DNA of 5,131 nucleotides from Hyphomicrobiales bacterium (GTDB lineage Bacteria; Pseudomonadota; Alphaproteobacteria; Parvibaculales; Parvibaculaceae): NCBI GenBank assembly GCA_015655095.1, contig JAATFR010000435.1, positions 1 to 5,131 on the forward strand, in the 5' to 3' direction. The position numbers and the translations under genes were made by a program. Within the stretch, counting starts at the first letter, position 1. Each line of letters opens with the position of its first letter. Below, piece after piece: positions 4,793 through 5,131 of the stretch. The notes under the pieces were generated by a model, which saw nothing but the letters and a program-made list of their open reading frames with translations, did no database searches and had not been told where the DNA came from.

Positions 4793-5131
4793 ATGTTTGA
4801 AGAAGCAAACGGCGTTGCGCAGGCAAATGCAGGGGATGCGGACGCCGCGAGCGATTCGGTTCAGTCCGTCGTTTCCGCGATCGTGACAGGCGCGGGTGCG
4901 CCTTTGCGCTCGCGCCTTGCGCCCAAGCCCGCGGTTCTCGCGCTGCGGGAGCCGTTGCAGGAAGCTGAGCCGGTGGAAAAGCCCGCCGCGCGCCGCCGGA
5001 TGCCCGCCCTTCTCGCTTCCGCCTTTCAGGCCATGGGGGAAGAGCCTTATGCGCCAGCTACCTCTCGTGAACCAGCCGCCTCTCGTGAAGATGAGTGGAA
5101 GGAAATCACCCCCGTCGACCGGCAGCGCCAC
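4793..5131 (+). CDS. Unidentified Ala/Pro/Glu-rich protein, N-terminal 113 codons (3'-truncated by window edge)
   Basis: I do not recognise this protein. The frame is open from the ATG at 4793 to the end of the window. It starts MFEEANGVAQANAGDADAA and is rich in Ala, Pro, Glu and Arg, with few aromatic residues until a Trp near the edge. This looks like a disordered, low-complexity N-terminal region preceding a folded domain beyond the window. Features: an acidic start, a helix-prone stretch at 22-31, an Arg-rich KPAARRRMP (64-72), and two copies of PA(T/A)SRE (88-99). There is no signal peptide or membrane segment. Third codon positions are mainly G/C, as in its neighbours. The support for coding is the long frame, the G-run 5 nt upstream and the promoter candidate; an antisense frame is also open, so this is a moderate call. 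Confidence 0.6.
   Translation, partial: MFEEANGVAQANAGDADAASDSVQSVVSAIVTGAGAPLRSRLAPKPAVLALREPLQEAEPVEKPAARRRMPALLASAFQAMGEEPYAPATSREPAASREDEWKEITPVDRQRH
5054..5089 (+). repeat. In-frame 18-bp tandem duplication
   Basis: Copy 1 (5054-5071) and copy 2 (5072-5089) match at 16 of 18 bases, differing at two adjacent positions (TA versus CG). The unit begins CCAGC and ends CTCTCGTGAA. The frame is kept, giving PATSRE then PAASRE in the unknown protein, typical of expansion by slippage in a disordered region. Confidence 0.85.

Noticed and set aside
4778..5131. Minus-strand open frame opposite the unknown gene
   Set aside because: The + frame has a start codon, G-run and promoter in place; the antisense frame runs off the right edge with no known motif. 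Not fully excluded because the + gene is itself unidentified.
1..5131. Mobile elements, CRISPR arrays, prophage or toxin-antitoxin genes
   Set aside because: No transposase or integrase motifs, no regularly spaced repeats and no terminal inverted repeats with target duplications were seen; gene content is ordinary chromosomal.

Overview
This window looks like part of the chromosome of a GC-rich alphaproteobacterium. The protein signatures point there: a DnaX reading 'DVLEMDAASRTG', 'VRYAPVSARYKVYIIDEVHML' and 'TTEIRKVPVTVLSRCQRFDLRR', a short EbfC/YbaB, and a RecR with 'CVVEEVSDLWALERAG'. I cannot place it more finely than the class without a database comparison.

Bases 1-2666 (+ strand) hold the classic dnaX-ybaB-recR housekeeping cluster. 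dnaX is cut by the left edge just inside its Walker A motif. ybaB follows 16 bp after the dnaX stop behind a good Shine-Dalgarno. recR follows after a 97-bp gap that contains a GC-rich hairpin. Together they encode the clamp-loader subunit tau/gamma, a nucleoid-associated DNA-binding protein, and the RecFOR recombination mediator RecR.

Bases 2681-4423 (- strand) hold two genes that converge on recR with only 14 bp between the stops. Upstream is a complete proline iminopeptidase (pip, alpha/beta hydrolase with Ser116/Asp272/His300). Forty-two bp downstream of it lies a class I glutamine amidotransferase-domain protein (Cys96/His185/Glu187) of unknown substrate. They probably form a two-gene transcription unit.

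Bases 4424-4792 are a 369-bp divergent intergenic region, the least explained part of the window. It holds an 8-bp inverted repeat in an operator-like arrangement, a sigma70-like promoter candidate firing rightward, and about 170 nt that fold into a series of local hairpins, the last next to the Shine-Dalgarno of the next gene. It may be a cis-regulatory leader or a small RNA.

Bases 4793-5131 (+ strand) are the N-terminal 113 codons of an unidentified Ala/Pro/Glu-rich protein that runs off the right edge and carries an in-frame 18-bp tandem duplication. Nothing here is clearly mobile: I saw no IS, CRISPR, tRNA or rRNA. The best candidate for something undescribed is the structured leader at 4620-4792.
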